From Vinca minor (taxonomy: Eukaryota > Streptophyta > Magnoliopsida > Gentianales > Apocynaceae), in assembly GCA_026122235.1 (NCBI GenBank), contig JAOCZM010000037.1:1364001-1428000 (forward strand): a stretch of 64,000 nt of DNA. The letters are read 5' to 3'. Below are positions 1 through 12,685 of the stretch, piece after piece. The stretch's first letter is position 1; the number at the start of each line of letters is the position of its first letter. The translations under genes were made by a program, and so were the position numbers. The notes below the pieces were generated by a model. It had not been told where the DNA came from, ran no database searches, and was given only the letters and a program-made list of their open reading frames with translations.

Positions 1-397
1 AATAGCATATAAAAATAGATGAAAGATCCAACTAATTATTCAAAATCCTAATTTCCAATACAAATTATAGGAAATTCTAATATTCAAACAAAACAATGAT
101 ATAATTGATAATTCTAATAAACTACTCTTCAAAATTATGGCCACATTATGTTTCTCGTCTCGGAGCTTGGAAAAGTGTGCGTACTTTCTTTACCAAAAGA
201 AGTAGAAGAATGCTTCAAGAAGAATGATATCATCTTTCACCTCCTACCAAACTACCTGCCGGAAAACTTCTCACTAAATAACAAAACAATGGGATTGTAT
301 CCATATGGTGACCACTCGAAAAAATTCTTGGAGCATATAAGTGCTTTATGCATTTATTTCCTGCAAAATCTACCAATAATAATATCAACTAATTATT
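1..397. other. AT-rich stretch without a supportable gene
   Basis: A 92-codon open frame on + (148-426) overlaps the end of the TNPA-like pseudogene but shows no recognisable domain or codon pattern. I see nothing else here. It probably belongs to the CACTA element. Confidence 0.4.
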
Positions 398-2645
398 CTA
401 CAACCTATGATAATAATGATAAGTAGTACCAAGTACTTTGATACTCACATTGCTACTTGGAGAACTTGATGTTGTAGCATTATTTGAAGTTTCACTTGGG
501 GAAGACGGATTGAGTAACACACCAGGAATCACTCCAGCACTTGCCAAATGTGCAAAAATTGCAGTAACATGTTTCATTTCCACGCCTTGTTTATTAATAG
601 AAGCATTTTGAGCTTGAATCTGCTCCTCTTGTTTTTTAGTCATTTCAGTAAGTCTTGCAACCTCGTCTTCTAAATCACTCGCACGTTTCTTTGCAGCTAC
701 AACTTCTGCTAGATACTGATTTTTTTTTCTGTAGACTTAGATGTTACTCCTTTAACACCTAAACCACGTGCATAACTTGTCTTCCGTTCCATGACTAGGC
801 TAAAATGCTCCACAAAGTGGTTGAGCTGCAGACGAAATCTTTTCTTTATTTTTCTCTCCCTCTTCTTGAAGCTTAGTCTGCATACATAATCAAAATACAT
901 ACAGAAAATAATTGAATTAAATTTTATAAATATCAATAATAAAGTACAAAGTACAATTTGACTAATATTGTTTGTACCATTATTTCTTCTCCATTTGGAG
1001 TAGACCAAGTACCATTTGGCTTTTGTCTTGTTGCCTTCCAAACTTTAACAGCGTCAGGCCATTCATTAGAATCTTCGTCTTTCTAAAAGGGAAGAACAAA
1101 TAAACGAAATAATCAGTTGAAACTCTAATTTTCAGAAAAAGTCAAAATAAAGTTTAAGTAAAGAAATTGTACCATCTCATACGCAACTTGCACAATTGAC
1201 TTTGTTCCAATAATTGATTTCCCCTATTATTTGTGTTTCTTTGACTTTTCTCCTAACGATGATAAACAAATTTATTTCTATAAAAAGAATCCAACGGCAA
1301 CAAACAACCACTGTCATTTATTCACAATCAATTTAAAAAACATACCATGAACTGTTGAGTCTCCCATTTATTCACAATCAACCACTGCCACGCACTTTCA
1401 TCAATGTCCTTTGGGCAATCTTTTCCCTTGAGATACCTCTCGTGCAAACGGTAATGACGATTTGTGTACTGTGATTGCACTTGATTCATCACATATGCTT
1501 GCACATCAATCGAAAAATTGAATTTGTCCTAAAATCCACACAAGGCAATAAAAAAGTAAAAAAATTCGAAAAGGACATAAGGCTTAAAGTCAAAATACAT
1601 TTAGGACGATACTAGGGAGTACTTTATAACAGACCCGTGAGTTGTTCCCATGCTTTAGCAAGAGAAGAAACAAAGAAATACAACAATTATTTCAATATAT
1701 TTTGGCCATTCTTTCATCAAGCAAAGCTCTCTACATAGAAATCGATAGCAACCCTTTGCCAACAACTTCAACAATCAAGTTTCTACCAGGAAGCTTCCAC
1801 TGCTATTTAGAAGGCTCATAAAAAAGAGAAACACCAAGAGCATGACCATTAGCAATAGTAAGCAAAACATAAAAGGTTCATGAAGACTAAAAAAACCACA
1901 AAGCAGATTCTCACTATCTACTAGGAATTCAGAGTGAGTTTAATGCTTAGCAGAAGAAACAAAAAGGAAAGAAAATACTATCAAAGCAGTACCAGAAAGC
2001 ATCACCATCCTTTTCTTCTCTCTAAATTCGTGATTTATTAATGTCTTGAAGAGAAATGGTAAAGCTTCTGTTGTTCGAGAATTCTATTAAAAAATGCAAG
2101 AGTTGAATGGTTTGAAAAGCAGTTCATACCTTTAAAAAAGACCACATTGTCTTGATATCGTCATCGGATATATCCTTCCAGCTAACAACATTAAATGGAG
2201 CATGGTGTCGAATGCATATAGTGACTTCTGACTTGAACAACTTAGCATGCTTACCACATACCTTATAGCATGGATGAGGGAATTGAATATCTAGTTTTTT
2301 TCCCCTTAGCTTTCTTCTTTGTAAGTTTCGCATTAATAGTTGGTCCCCGTCCACGCCTTCTAGGATTTTCACTTCCTTTAAAAACAAAATTTAATATATA
2401 ATATAAATTTTGAAAATGGAAAAGTATGATTATATCATTTTGAAGATCACATTACCTATGGCAGCAGCAAATTCTCCTCCTGGCCCAACTATAGGATTGG
2501 ATAGTTGATTAGGAACCTCCGTATCTTGAGACTCCTCAGCCACAGCAACGGAGTTTTGTTCAACATCTCGGCTTGACAAGGATCTCCTTTTCATAACCAT
2601 CTTGCGTTTCTGAAATATACACCAGAGTAATCGATTTAACAACAA
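398..2645 (-). pseudogene. CACTA TNPA-like protein (plant transposase_24 type), decayed, several exons
   Basis: The second CACTA protein (TNPA class) binds subterminal repeats and assists transposition. Reading on -, exon-like blocks run from about 2645 to 398. One at 2400-2124 includes KLDIQFPHPCYKVCG and ends WKDISDDDIKTMWSFLK. The next (about 1535-1345) includes DVQAYVMNQVQSQYTNRHYR and KDIDESAWQWL. One at about 1080-960 reads EWPDAVKVWKATRQKPNGTW, and a C-terminal coiled-coil-like, Gln/Lys-rich tail (643-398) contains KKQEEQIQAQ. This order and these phrases fit the Transposase_24 family. Stop codons and frame changes (for example near 840-720) break the frame. The likely start lies upstream near 2.6-3.1 kb but cannot be fixed. 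It is divergent from the TNP2-like pseudogene downstream. Confidence 0.65.
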
Positions 2646-4080
2646 ACACCATCAAGAAGGATATCAGAAATAGTATGCCAAGTATAAAGTGGATAAATTG
2701 AGGCTCTTTCTAATTGTTGAGTGAATTAGGATGTTCTAATCAATAGATTGCTAGTTTTTTTATATTTCTTTCAGTTTCATTTTTTGATTATAGAAAATCG
2801 CGTTAAGAGGTATATATAATAGTTTTTTTAGAAAAACAGGACACCAGATAAGTGAATGAGATCATTGTTACAATGAAAACTGTTAAAACTTTTCAAAATA
2901 ACTAGCTATTCAATCAAAATAACCAACCTTTTAATCAAAATAACAAACAATCAAAGAAGCTAAGAGGGATTCAAGAATTAAAACCTTCAGAATTCATAAA
3001 AGAATAATAAATTGAAACTCGGATAGAGATAATACCCCAGTAGAGTGATTGATACTAAGCACAGAAAGTTGTGGTTCTTGGTTGGAGATGGCGGCACAAC
3101 TCAAAAGAACTCTAATGCGTGAGAGAGAAGGAGGAGGATACATTTCCTAATAAAAGCAATAACATATTTATGGTTTAGAATTAGGAGGGAACTCAAAAAA
3201 CAATGAAATCATGTTGGAGGGAACTCAAAAAATAATGAAATCAGGTTGGGGGAATTAAGATAAACTAAATTGGAGGGAAACTATGAGTAGAAATTTCAAC
3301 TTAATTTACTACGGTTGATGAATATGTTGGAGGGAAGTAGTAGATTTAGGGTTTAAAACTAGAGTCCTAGTGTTGTTGGTAAAGAGATATTCAGCCACGA
3401 TCAAATCTCCTTGATGTGATCACAATAATGTTCTAATTTGGCATCCCTTAGTTCTTTCATATTTATTTCCTAATTGAACTTCTTTAGAAAAGGAAAATTC
3501 CAATTAAACATGGACTTACTTCCTCTTGAAAATCTTGATTATCCTTACGTGAATAAGGCTTGATTTGTTTTCCTTTTTCTTCTTTTTGTCTTCCTTTTCC
3601 AGTGTAGGTCGATGAGCCTCTTGGCCTTCTTTTTATTTTGCTTATTTCTATACAAATAATCCTCTAACTGATAAGGATTACCATCTAACTGATAATATCT
3701 GCGTTTAACTCTTAGTTAACCAATGATAATTCATGAAAATCAATCTAGCTAGGCCTCAACTATAGAAAAAATAACACTTGTTTAGTGAAATATAAGAGGA
3801 GGTGGGCGTTTAGGCGTCTTAAGCTTTTACAAAAGTTATACTGGTAGTATTGAAGAGAATGTATAATGGAGAGAATTCTAATACAAAAGGTCAATGAAAT
3901 GCCACATTAGCATTAATCTCTATGCTTTTTTCAATAGAAGCTCAAGTTTTCAATAATGTGATAGTAAATCAAGCTTACAAGTATAGTAATGCCAAATTTC
4001 CATTTACATTAATGCGATTAACTATTTTACTTAAATCTTTTAACAAACACCTTTTATTGAGTACTTATGAATAAAAATTT
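2646..4080. other. AT-rich stretch without recognised features
   Basis: This would be the 5' side of the TNPA-like pseudogene and CACTA internal sequence. A short direct repeat of the phrase GGAGGGAACTCAAAAAA occurs near 3185 and 3222. No ORF, RNA or transposon terminus could be supported. Confidence 0.4.
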
Positions 4081-4081
4081 A

Positions 4082-4391
4082 TTAGGTAGTTAACCTATAG
4101 TGAATTAAGTAAACCTAAACCTTAGTGAAGGTTGTACCATGTAAAAGATGAATATCTTAGTTAACCTATAGAGAATTACGTAAACCTAAACCTTAGTTAA
4201 GGTTGTACAATGTAAAAACTAAATCTATTAGCTAGTTAACCTTTAGTGGATTATGTAAACCTAAACCTTAGTTAAGGTTGTACAATGTAAAAGCTAAATC
4301 TATTAGTTAGTTAACCTTTAGTGAATTATGTAAACCTAAACCTTAGTTAAGGTCTTACCATGTAAAAGCTAGATCTCTTAGTTAGTAAACC
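4082..4391. repeat. Tandem repeat, about 4 copies of a 71-75-bp unit
   Basis: The phrase GTAAACCTAAACCTTAG recurs at about 4109, 4180, 4255 and 4330, with spacings of 71, 75 and 75 bp. Each is preceded by GTTAACCT(A/T)TAG and followed by AAGGT(T/C)(G/T)TAC.ATGTAAAA. A fifth partial copy starts near 4380. The last full copies are the most alike. The unit is a minisatellite inside CACTA-associated sequence; no function is evident. Confidence 0.85.
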
Positions 4392-6662
4392 TTCAGCTCT
4401 TACAACCGTTATTTATTATTATTTAACTAATCTTTATTATTCGGTAAGTAAAATTCTAGTATATTTTACTAGTACTCAATAGACAAAAGAATTGTGATTT
4501 TCATTTTTTTTTATTAGGTTTTTCTTTAAAAAATCATTTACTAAATAGGAAAAGGTTCTTTAGGAAAAAACTGAAAAACAAAGAAAGCAAAAAAACAAAA
4601 AAAAAGTAGATCACCAAAAGTTTTCTTTTCAATTTTATTTTTTGACAAAAAAATCGACATCAGTAACTAACCTAATATCAAAGAGCAGCATTCTTGTCAT
4701 CTTAGGCCTTCTAAGTTTGGTAAAATTCCCTCGGTTTTACTTTGTCTCTCCCGCCTTATTGTTGAATTCTGGTTTCCAGTCTGGTGAAATTCCTTTGTCT
4801 CTGCCGCCCCTTTCCTGTTTCAAGTGGCAATTCTGAAACATAACAAGATTGAAGGTAAGTCACATATTTTCTCAATTCTGCTAGTGTCTTTATCGAAATC
4901 TTCAGTAATTTAAACCATTAAGAAACATATGAATTTTCCTTCTATTCTTGTTTTTCAAGCTTCGTAGCATGTCTTCAGTTAATACAAACAGTTTGTTTCC
5001 TTGTATAAGGCTCATTACATGCTGATCTACATAATTGTAAAACAAAAACACTGTTTTGTAAATTAATCCATAATCCGAATAAAGCACTATAAAAGCCAAG
5101 GAGTTTTAGAAATAGTTAAAAGACTTCTTGTTGAGTTATTATGGCTTCTCCTTGAATTTGGCTAAAAGAAAAGTTGATCTTGTTGCAGATGACTTTTGTT
5201 TCTGTTTATATTGTTTACGGAGTAGAACCTCTATACTCAGTCCACTTTATTCAATCCACAAAATATTGAGCGACTAAAGAAGCTAACGAGTTCGAGTATG
5301 AACCTCTGTTCTCTTTGATATTATGATCATCATCAGGACATTCTTCTTTAGAGGTGTATGCACCTATGGGTTTTGTCATACTTGTTCTTTGAAAACAACT
5401 TAGTAAACTCTAAAAAAAACTCTAGCTCGTGAAATTGTGCAAAAAATTTGGCCGAACATTGCAAGGAGCTGGGGTTGGGGTGTAGGGAAAAACAAAGTAA
5501 GAGTTAATAAACAAGTAAAAGGAGCAGAAAGAACATACTAAAAAAATGGAGACAACATAAGTCCAAGGAGGTCAATTTAACAATCATTACCTTTACCCTA
5601 GGCATACTATTTATGAAATGATAATGACCTGATAGTTCCATTTTCCATTTGAATATGTGATTATTGGCTTCACTCCCTGAAGCATGCTATTTTTATTCAT
5701 GTTACTGGTTCTACATTTCCATGTATAATCTACCACAATGATGACATGCCCTTATTTTATCTATGGCATGCTTTCTTTGTTTATTTGAGAACAATACTTG
5801 ATTATATTTATGTTCTTTTTATGTTCAGGGCCAAGGTCTCAGAAAGAACTCATTGAGAAGCTTATCTAGCCTGTTTCGCAGGACATTGGAAATATATCAA
5901 ATTTTGTTGATAGTCAAGGTAATACGACAATAATTCTTATCTATACTTATGAAAGTAAACTAGTTGATGGCTTAGAACTCGTACAGTCGTGAACATTTTA
6001 AGATTTTCTGATCTATTCATAGACGTTTATCCTTTAATTTCATGATGTTTTCATTCTTTTCAAATACTACTACTATCACCTGCTTCTAGAGAAGGGAGAG
6101 TTATCTAGTGCCAATAACTCTCGTAACACCATGTACTAAGTTATCTTCGCTCACTTTGGTTATGTTTCTAATCAGTTAGTGAACAAGTCAAGCGGATAGC
6201 GATAACTTGTGTCTAAGCATAACAATATCTTGTTCCAAAAACTATGTTATATCAATTAATCTACTCATGTATATAGTCTTTCATGAACCAGAACAAGCTC
6301 CCTACTAAAAAAAACCTGTCTAGCCAAATAGTTATAATTCTAAAAGAAACTAGTTTCACGAACTACAGTAAGTTATGTACAAAGAGTAAGTTATCAGTTT
6401 AGACCAGTTTAACCAAAAAGCAGTCATTCTCCAAGCATAAATTAAATAAAAGCTGACTGCACCTTGTCTACGCATGGTTATTCCTGACCATTTGGTATGT
6501 TGCTCAGCCTTTCTTTTTCTCCCATTGCTGGATCGACATTCCACAAGAATCATCTTGAACTTTCTCCTTCTCAAAAATGTTTTTGTCACATTTCTTTGTG
6601 CTCGGACAGTCGACGTTTACTGAACTCGAGCTTAAGTGCCCATTCTCCACAAAGAAACCATT
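4392..6662. other. AT-rich stretch between the two CACTA pseudogenes
   Basis: Short open frames occur (for example 4642-4836 on + and 4902-5099 on -) but have low complexity and no recognisable domains. Possible 5' exons of the TNP2-like pseudogene could lie here, but I could not identify any with confidence. Confidence 0.35.
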
Positions 6663-6667
6663 ATTTT

Positions 6668-6733
6668 CAGGCAGAATCATTTGATTCCTGCATATTTTTT
6701 CAGCTGCAGAATCATTTGATTCCTGAATATTGA
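6668..6733. repeat. Short direct repeat (two near-identical copies)
   Basis: The phrase GCAGAATCATTTGATTCCTG occurs twice about 41 bp apart (near 6671 and 6712), each followed by .ATAT. It lies just upstream of the first recognisable TNP2 codons and may be a small replication-slippage duplication. Confidence 0.75.
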
Positions 6734-6779
6734 ATCTTGTCCAACTTGTGGTGAATCTAGATGGAAGAACGATGGGAAA

Positions 6780-9356
6780 ATGAGAAATGTGACGAGTGAG
6801 CATAACCGTAAGAAGAAAATACCACAAAAAGTCTTGCGATATTTTCCATTAGCTCCCCGCTGGCAAAGATTGTACATGGCATACGATATTGCTAAGGATA
6901 TGAGGTGGCATAAGGGAAAATCAATTAATAATGAGTCTATGAGACACCCAGTAGATTCACCAACTTGGAAACATTTTGATGCAATGCACCCTTCTTTTGC
7001 AGCAGACCCGCGTAGTGTTAGGCTTGGATTAGCAAGTGATGGTTTTAATCCGTTCGGAAATATGAGCACTTCTTATAGTGTATGACCAGTTGTGTTAGTT
7101 CCGTATAACCTTCCACCATGGCTTTGTATGAAGGACCCTTATTTTATGATGTAATTCCTTATTCCTGGTCCAAAAGCTCCCGGAAATGACATCGATGTAT
7201 ATTTAGAGCCGTTGATCGATGAGTTGAATTGTCTCTGGGAGACAGGTGTTGAGACATATGATGCATTTTCAGAGAGTAACTTTCAGTTACGTACAGCTCT
7301 TCTATGGACCATAAATGATTTCCCAGCCTATGGTAATTTATAAGGATGGAGTACCAAAGGTAAGTTAGCATGCCCTACTTGCAATTTTGAGACATTTTTT
7401 TGTATGCTTCAGAATGGACACAAAACATGTTATCTTGGTCATCGTCGTTTTTTACCAATGAATCATTCTTGGAGAAAAAATGCTAAAGCATTCGATGGTA
7501 CCAAAGAAAATGGAAATGCACCGAAACAACTATCAGGAGATGACATTGTTGAACAATATAATCAATTTTCTCAGGTAAACTTGGAATAATGCTTTCTTAA
7601 TTTGTTTCTTTTTTGTTGATTTTTTACTTTATTGTTTTTATTAAACAGGTTAAGTTCGGTAAGAAAACCATAAAAAAGGAAGCGAGGAGATGTTCCATTG
7701 ATTGGAAATTGGAGAAAGAAAGGTATTTTTTTCCAACTCCCATATTGGAAAAGTCTTAAGTTGCGACATAATTTGGATGTCATGCATATTGAGAAAAATG
7801 TGTGTGATAACATAATTGGAACTTTACTAAACATTGAAGGGAAAACAAAAGATACAATAAATACTCATTTTGATCTACAAGTTATGGGCATACGTCCTGA
7901 ACTTCATGCAACTTCTAAAGGTGATGGGAGGTATGTGTTTACCCCTGCATGTTATACGTTGTCTAAAGATGAGAAACGAGTATTTTGTTAGTTTTTAAAT
8001 GAATTAAAAGTTCCAGATGGCTATTGTTCCAATATTTCTCGATGTGTGAATATTGCTGAATCTAAGGTTTTTGGCATGAAATGTCATGATTGTCATGTGT
8101 TTTTACATCGATATCTCCCCCTTGCTATACGTGGATTGCTAAGTAAAGAAGTGTGTGTAGGATTGCTTGAGTTATGTTCTTATTTGAGAGAGTTATGTGC
8201 TAAAGTTTTGCATTCAGATGACTTGGAAAGACTTGAAAAATCAATTCCACTTACACTTTGCAAGTTAGAGAAGATATTTCCTCCTGCATTCTTTGACGTA
8301 ATGGTTCACCTAACTATTCATCTTGCGAGCGAGGCTAAACTTGGTGGACCAGTACAGTTTCGGTGGATGTATCCTATAGAGAGATATTTACGTAGATTTA
8401 AATCCTATGTTGGAAATAAGGCGCGTCCAGAAGGTTCAATTGCTGAGGCATATATTGTTCAAGAATGTATGCATTTTTGTTCAAGGTATTTGCGTGGAAC
8501 TGAAACTAGATTGAATCGGGGTGGAAGAAACGACGTGAATGGTGATACTAGTTCTCATTCTGGGTTACAAGTTTTTTCACAAGCTGGTTGGCCTTTACTT
8601 GGAAATAATTATGAAGAGTTGAGTTTAACTGAATGGGCCCAAGCTAGAATGTATGTGCTAGAAAATTGTGAAGAAATCAGAGAGTTTGTGGAGTAAGTTC
8701 TCTAACCTCCAAAATTAGTCGCCTTACTGATAATTTGTTTATGCTATATGCACTTTACAAGTTACTAATGATAATTTATTTTATTTTTCAATGTGCAGCA
8801 TGAATAAAGAAAAACTCAAGATGGGGGATCCAAAAAATGTAGAAAGAAGGCACAAAAAAGAATTTCATTAGTGGTTCAAGAAATATGTAAGTATATAGTT
8901 ATGTTTTCACGCATAATTTTTACAAATTCTAATACATATAATTTAAAATTTTAATATATATTCACACTCTAGGTTATCCAATTGCATAATGAAGGAAGTG
9001 AAAAGGTAAGTGATCAATTATTACACTTAGCTTTTGGGCCAGACAAACGAGTTTGTCGATATAAAAGTTTCATTATCTGTGGTTTGAGATTTAACACAAA
9101 TGATAGAGATTTGCATTTAAAATCACAAAACAGTGGAATTCTTGTGAAAGGTGATGTTAATACAAGCAATTTGGATTATTTTGGTGTATTGACGGATATT
9201 ATACAGCTAAATTATCAAGGGGGAAATAGTATTATTTTATTTAAGGCTGATTGGTATGATGTGTTTCATAAAAGTGGATTGAAGGTTGACAAGTATGGAT
9301 TTCCTATGGTTAATGTCACACGCAAGTTGAAAACTGATGAGCCATATGTTTTAGCT
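6780..9356 (+). pseudogene. CACTA TNP2-like transposase, 5' part (interrupted by a gypsy element)
   Basis: TNP2 (TNPD class) is the CACTA transposase. Readable blocks on +: 6780-7085 (includes VLRYFPLAPRWQRLY and MRWHKGKSINNESMRHPVDS), 7085-7590 (a YNLPPWLCMKDPYFM-like stretch, then WSTKGKLACPTCN and HRRFLPMNHSWRKN), 7640-7990 (LRHNLDVMHIEKNVCDNIIG), 8046-8696 (DCHVFLHRYLPLAIRGLL, MVHLTIHLASEAKLGGPVQF, a DUF4218-like region), and 8982-9356 (DUF4216-like, ending DEPYVLA). Intron-like gaps lie at about 7590-7650 and 8696-8970. In-frame stops (near 7083, 7150, 7343 and 7989) mark it as dead. The frame is cut at 9356 by the R1 element and resumes at 13534. Confidence 0.88.
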
Positions 9357-10197
9357 TGATGCGGTACCAACCTCGGGGCTGCCCAACTCAAGGGAACGTG
9401 TATTAAGATACAAAGAGGACTCTAAATTACATCTAGAAATGTTGTACAAGTCAACCTCTTAAGTATCACAAGTGTACAAGGAATGGACAGCTTTGCTAAT
9501 GTTTGGCATAATGATCATATCTTTCGATATAGGTATCCAATAGAGCTGATTCTAGTTGCATATTAAAGATAAGAGGCAGATCTACAACTTCTATGAAGAT
9601 CACAAGATCAGATTCTGCCCTCTTGGTGTCCTAAATCGTCGTGCAAGATGATCCAACAATCTGTCCAGAATTGGGACGAATTTTAGTCTTTTTACATTAA
9701 AGTCTATTCTAGGCTTTAATATATTTCGGTTATAGTATTTACTATTATTAGACATGTTGGCCAGCTAGAATAAAAGAGTTTGTTACTTAATAGGACATGT
9801 TGTCCATCATGTTAGGTAGAATTCTATTTAAAGTAGTTTACTTAAGTTTGTTAGGCAAGAGTCCTACTTCTTCAAGGACTCTTACTTTTTGTTATTGTTG
9901 TAACCGAAATCCCTCTATTTAAGAGTGATTTCAGCTCCCTTATTATTTACGTTAGATATATTGATATTTTGGTTAAGGTTATTCCTTTGATACTTGTTTA
10001 TGAATTTCCTGTAGAACTTCATATTCTTTGAGTTACTGTATCAACTAGCTTGTTTATCTAGTTGTGGTGTTTCAGCCTTCATTGATACTTAGCCTGCTCG
10101 GAGTTGTGTTGAGTATATTCCCATAGAAACTATTCGAGATAGAGAAAGATCTGCTAAAAAGCCGAACCTTGATATAAAACATCATGATTTCGCATCA
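9357..10197 (+). repeat. R1 5' LTR
   Basis: 841 bp, starting TGATGCGGTACCAACC and ending CGCATCA, directly before the primer-binding site. It is nearly identical to the copy at 12686-13528. Confidence 0.93.
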
Positions 10198-10199
10198 AG

Positions 10200-10211
10200 T
10201 GGTATCAGAGC
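10200..10211 (+). promoter_or_regulatory. R1 primer-binding site (initiator tRNA-Met type)
   Basis: TGGTATCAGAGC lies 2 bp after the 5' LTR. This is the standard plant LTR-retrotransposon site complementary to the 3' end of tRNA-iMet and shows that the element is oriented on +. Confidence 0.9.
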
Positions 10212-10866
10212 AAAAGGTTGATCTCTATCTTGGTGTACCTTACGTTTTCAAAAAAAAATCTTGTTTGCTTGGAATAGACCGAGAAAGATAAGAAAAAAAT
10301 ATTACTACTACCATACGCAAAAGCCACCCGGAAGTAAATAAATTGGCAGTCGGGTTATCCTATTTAGACAAGGATCAAACCAAAAGCAAACTTCCTTTGT
10401 ATAAAGGAATTGGCTCTTGATCCCTCTTGTTTTTGAATTAGCCGCCATCATCATCATCAAATCAAGGTAAAAATCTTCCTAATCCGGAGTTCTTGATAAA
10501 GCGTGGCCAAGAAAAGGGTAAGTCTTTGGTAAAATGTAAAGAAACAAATCAAGAAAACATTTTTTTCAAGATTTTAAAATTTTCGGTACTGTTCACAGCA
10601 CTATTCATCCGAGAATAAATTTCAGTTTATCAAGAAATCAAGAAGCGTAAAGGTCACATCTTTTTAAAGATTACTCTTATATTTCTTTCTTAACTATTTG
10701 TGTAGGTCAAGATAGGAATTCTTTCCCATATTTTTCAGCGTATCCTCAGCACAACATTAGGAACCTTTAAATTCATCTAGAGTTGGAAGTTCTGGACAAG
10801 TATTGTTGGAATATTGAGAGAAATTTTTTTCTATCTAACGATTTGTGTGATTTCTTTGCAAAGATA
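10212..10866 (+). other. R1 5' untranslated leader
   Basis: Non-coding sequence between the primer-binding site and the ATG at 10867. It contains a short CAT-repeat run (CATCATCATCATCAAATC near 10447). No ORF is supported. Confidence 0.6.
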
Positions 10867-11692
10867 ATGTCTTTTGATGAAGGTACTTCGCAGCAAGGTG
10901 CCATTGATGGATGACATAGAAGAAAGATTGGAGAATCTTGAAAAGCCCTCTTTGGAAGACACTTTGCGGCAAAGAATGGATTTTAATCCAAATCAGCCGA
11001 GAGCAACATTAAGGATAGAGGATAAAGAGACGGATAATGTTGATTCAACATGTTTTATTGAGGAAGAAACCGAGGATGCAAATTGGGAATTTGAGGCTGA
11101 AAGTTTTGAAGTTGAAGCCGAGGGCAATGATCAATATCCGGATGAGGGCAATCATCTTTTGGTAAATATGAATCTCTTACAATATCAACAATTAGATGAT
11201 TTGCATCAACAAAGAAACAATCTTTTTCAAACAAAGTGCACCTTTCAAGGCAAGATTTGTTTACTTATTATTGATAGTGGTAGTTGCACTAACGTTTGCT
11301 CTTTTGATATGGTTACCGCTTTAGATTTACCCTTGAAAGCACATCTGATGCCATATAAGCTTTCTTGGTTAAATAATAGTGGTGAGATTAAAGTGGATAA
11401 ACAAGTTGAGATTCAATTCAGCATTGGGCAATATTTGGATTTGGTTATTTGTGAAGTAGTCCCTATGACCGCAAGTCACATAATTTTGGGAAGACCTTGG
11501 CAATATGATAGGTATGTGGATCATATTGGTCGAAGGAATATTTACATGGTTACAATGGATAATATTCGATATACTTTACATCCTATGTCACCAATTCAAG
11601 TTTGTGAGCATCAAAAGTTATTAGCCGAGGGTAGAGAGAAAAGAATGAAAGAGTGCGAGTTGCAAAAAAGAGTGATCCTACCCAAGAGATAA
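10867..11692 (+). pseudogene. R1 gag-protease remnant (retropepsin domain present)
   Basis: The ATG at 10867 opens a frame beginning MSFDEGTSQQGAIDG that stops after 15 codons. A second frame (10874-11692, 272 residues) is open throughout and carries the recognisable part. An acidic linker covers residues ~40-95. A retropepsin-like segment follows, with the active-site motif IDSGSCTNVCSFDMV at about residue 134 and the downstream flap/helix phrase ITLGRP-like (HIILGRPWQYDR) near residue 205. Most of gag, including any zinc knuckle, is absent, so a deletion or frameshift joined the gag start to the gag-pro border. The aspartic protease residue Asp is present. It is followed by a short gap and then the pol remnant. 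Confidence 0.75.
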
Positions 11693-11729
11693 AAATGAGG
11701 AAAAAAAGGATAAAAAAGTCGAGCTAAAA

Positions 11730-12685
11730 GTGAGAAAAAAGGAAATAGCTCAAAAAGAGAGAAAAGAATGTTTGTTCATTAAATCCGGAAAGATAGATAG
11801 GACAATTCAAGCAAAACAACTTGTTGTTTTGTTAGATTTGAAAGGAACCGCAAGGAACCTATTTACTGACACTTTTTCTTTTAATCTAACTTCCTTTTCT
11901 ACATCTAGTCTTGCTATTTTTCAGAAAATTCAAGAAACTTTTCCCAAGGAGTTGCCGAGAAGGCTGTTAGTTAGCCTTCAAAATCGTGAAAGATATAAAC
12001 CATCTTCGGGTAAAATTCAGAAAATTCAAAGGAAGGATTATTTAATTCTTGAAAAGAAGAAGGTAAGTATGTCTTTAAGTCCTTATGTTAATCCGGCAAA
12101 AATTGTACCAAAGCAAGAAAGGACTTTTAGATTATATACGGATAGTCTCAATATTAATAACATAACTTTTAAGTATAGACATCCGATGTCTTGCTTTCAT
12201 AATGAGCTTGTTTATAGTAAAACCCGAGAGCCTCATATCAAACATCTTAGGGCTGTCTTTACTATTTTAAAAGATAATACTTTGTATGCTAAGATTGGAA
12301 ATTATGTTTCTTACACTAATTCTATTAACCTTCTTAGTTACATTGTGAGTTTTCAAGGTATTAAAGTTGATCCGGAAAAAGATAATGCAATAAAGGAATG
12401 GCCACGAACAACTAGTATACTTCAAGTTCGATCAACATATGAGTTGGCAAGCTTTTATAAACGTTTTATTCGCGATTTTAGCAAGCTTGTTGCCCCATTA
12501 ATTGCAATTAAGAAGGAAAAGACACCATATATATGGGACAGCCGCAAGAGAATCTCCTTGATAGGTAAGAACAATGCAATTTTTACTTTCCATATTTCTA
12601 ACTTGCTCCCCTATATTCATTTTTCAGATTATAACGCTGATTTTTGGGATGATTTGAGGACGAATCCTTTTCAAGAGGGAGGGGA
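11730..12685 (+). pseudogene. R1 pol remnant (partial RT joined to the 3' end of pol)
   Basis: A long open frame (11730-12755) mixes degraded linker with RT pieces. Around 12165-12330 there is a segment resembling RT finger/palm borders (HIKHLRAVFTILKDNTLYAK). The RT thumb / RNase H connection follows (FQGIKVDPEKDNAIKEWP, then FYKRFIRDFSKLVAPL at about 12355-12500). It then jumps directly to SNLLPYIHFSDYNADFWDDL, which matches the extreme C-terminal end of gypsy polyproteins. The RT catalytic block, RNase H and integrase are gone. The last codons of the frame run into the 3' LTR. Confidence 0.75.

Noticed and set aside
4100..4390. AAACCTAAACC copies as an interstitial telomere repeat
   Set aside because: The plant telomere unit is CCCTAAA in direct 7-bp tandem; here the phrase occurs once per ~73-bp unit and lacks the CCC run.
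6497..6827. Overlapping open frames on both strands before the TNP2-like gene
   Set aside because: No domain is recognisable and the frames cross a small direct duplication; the TNP2 similarity starts only at about 6780.
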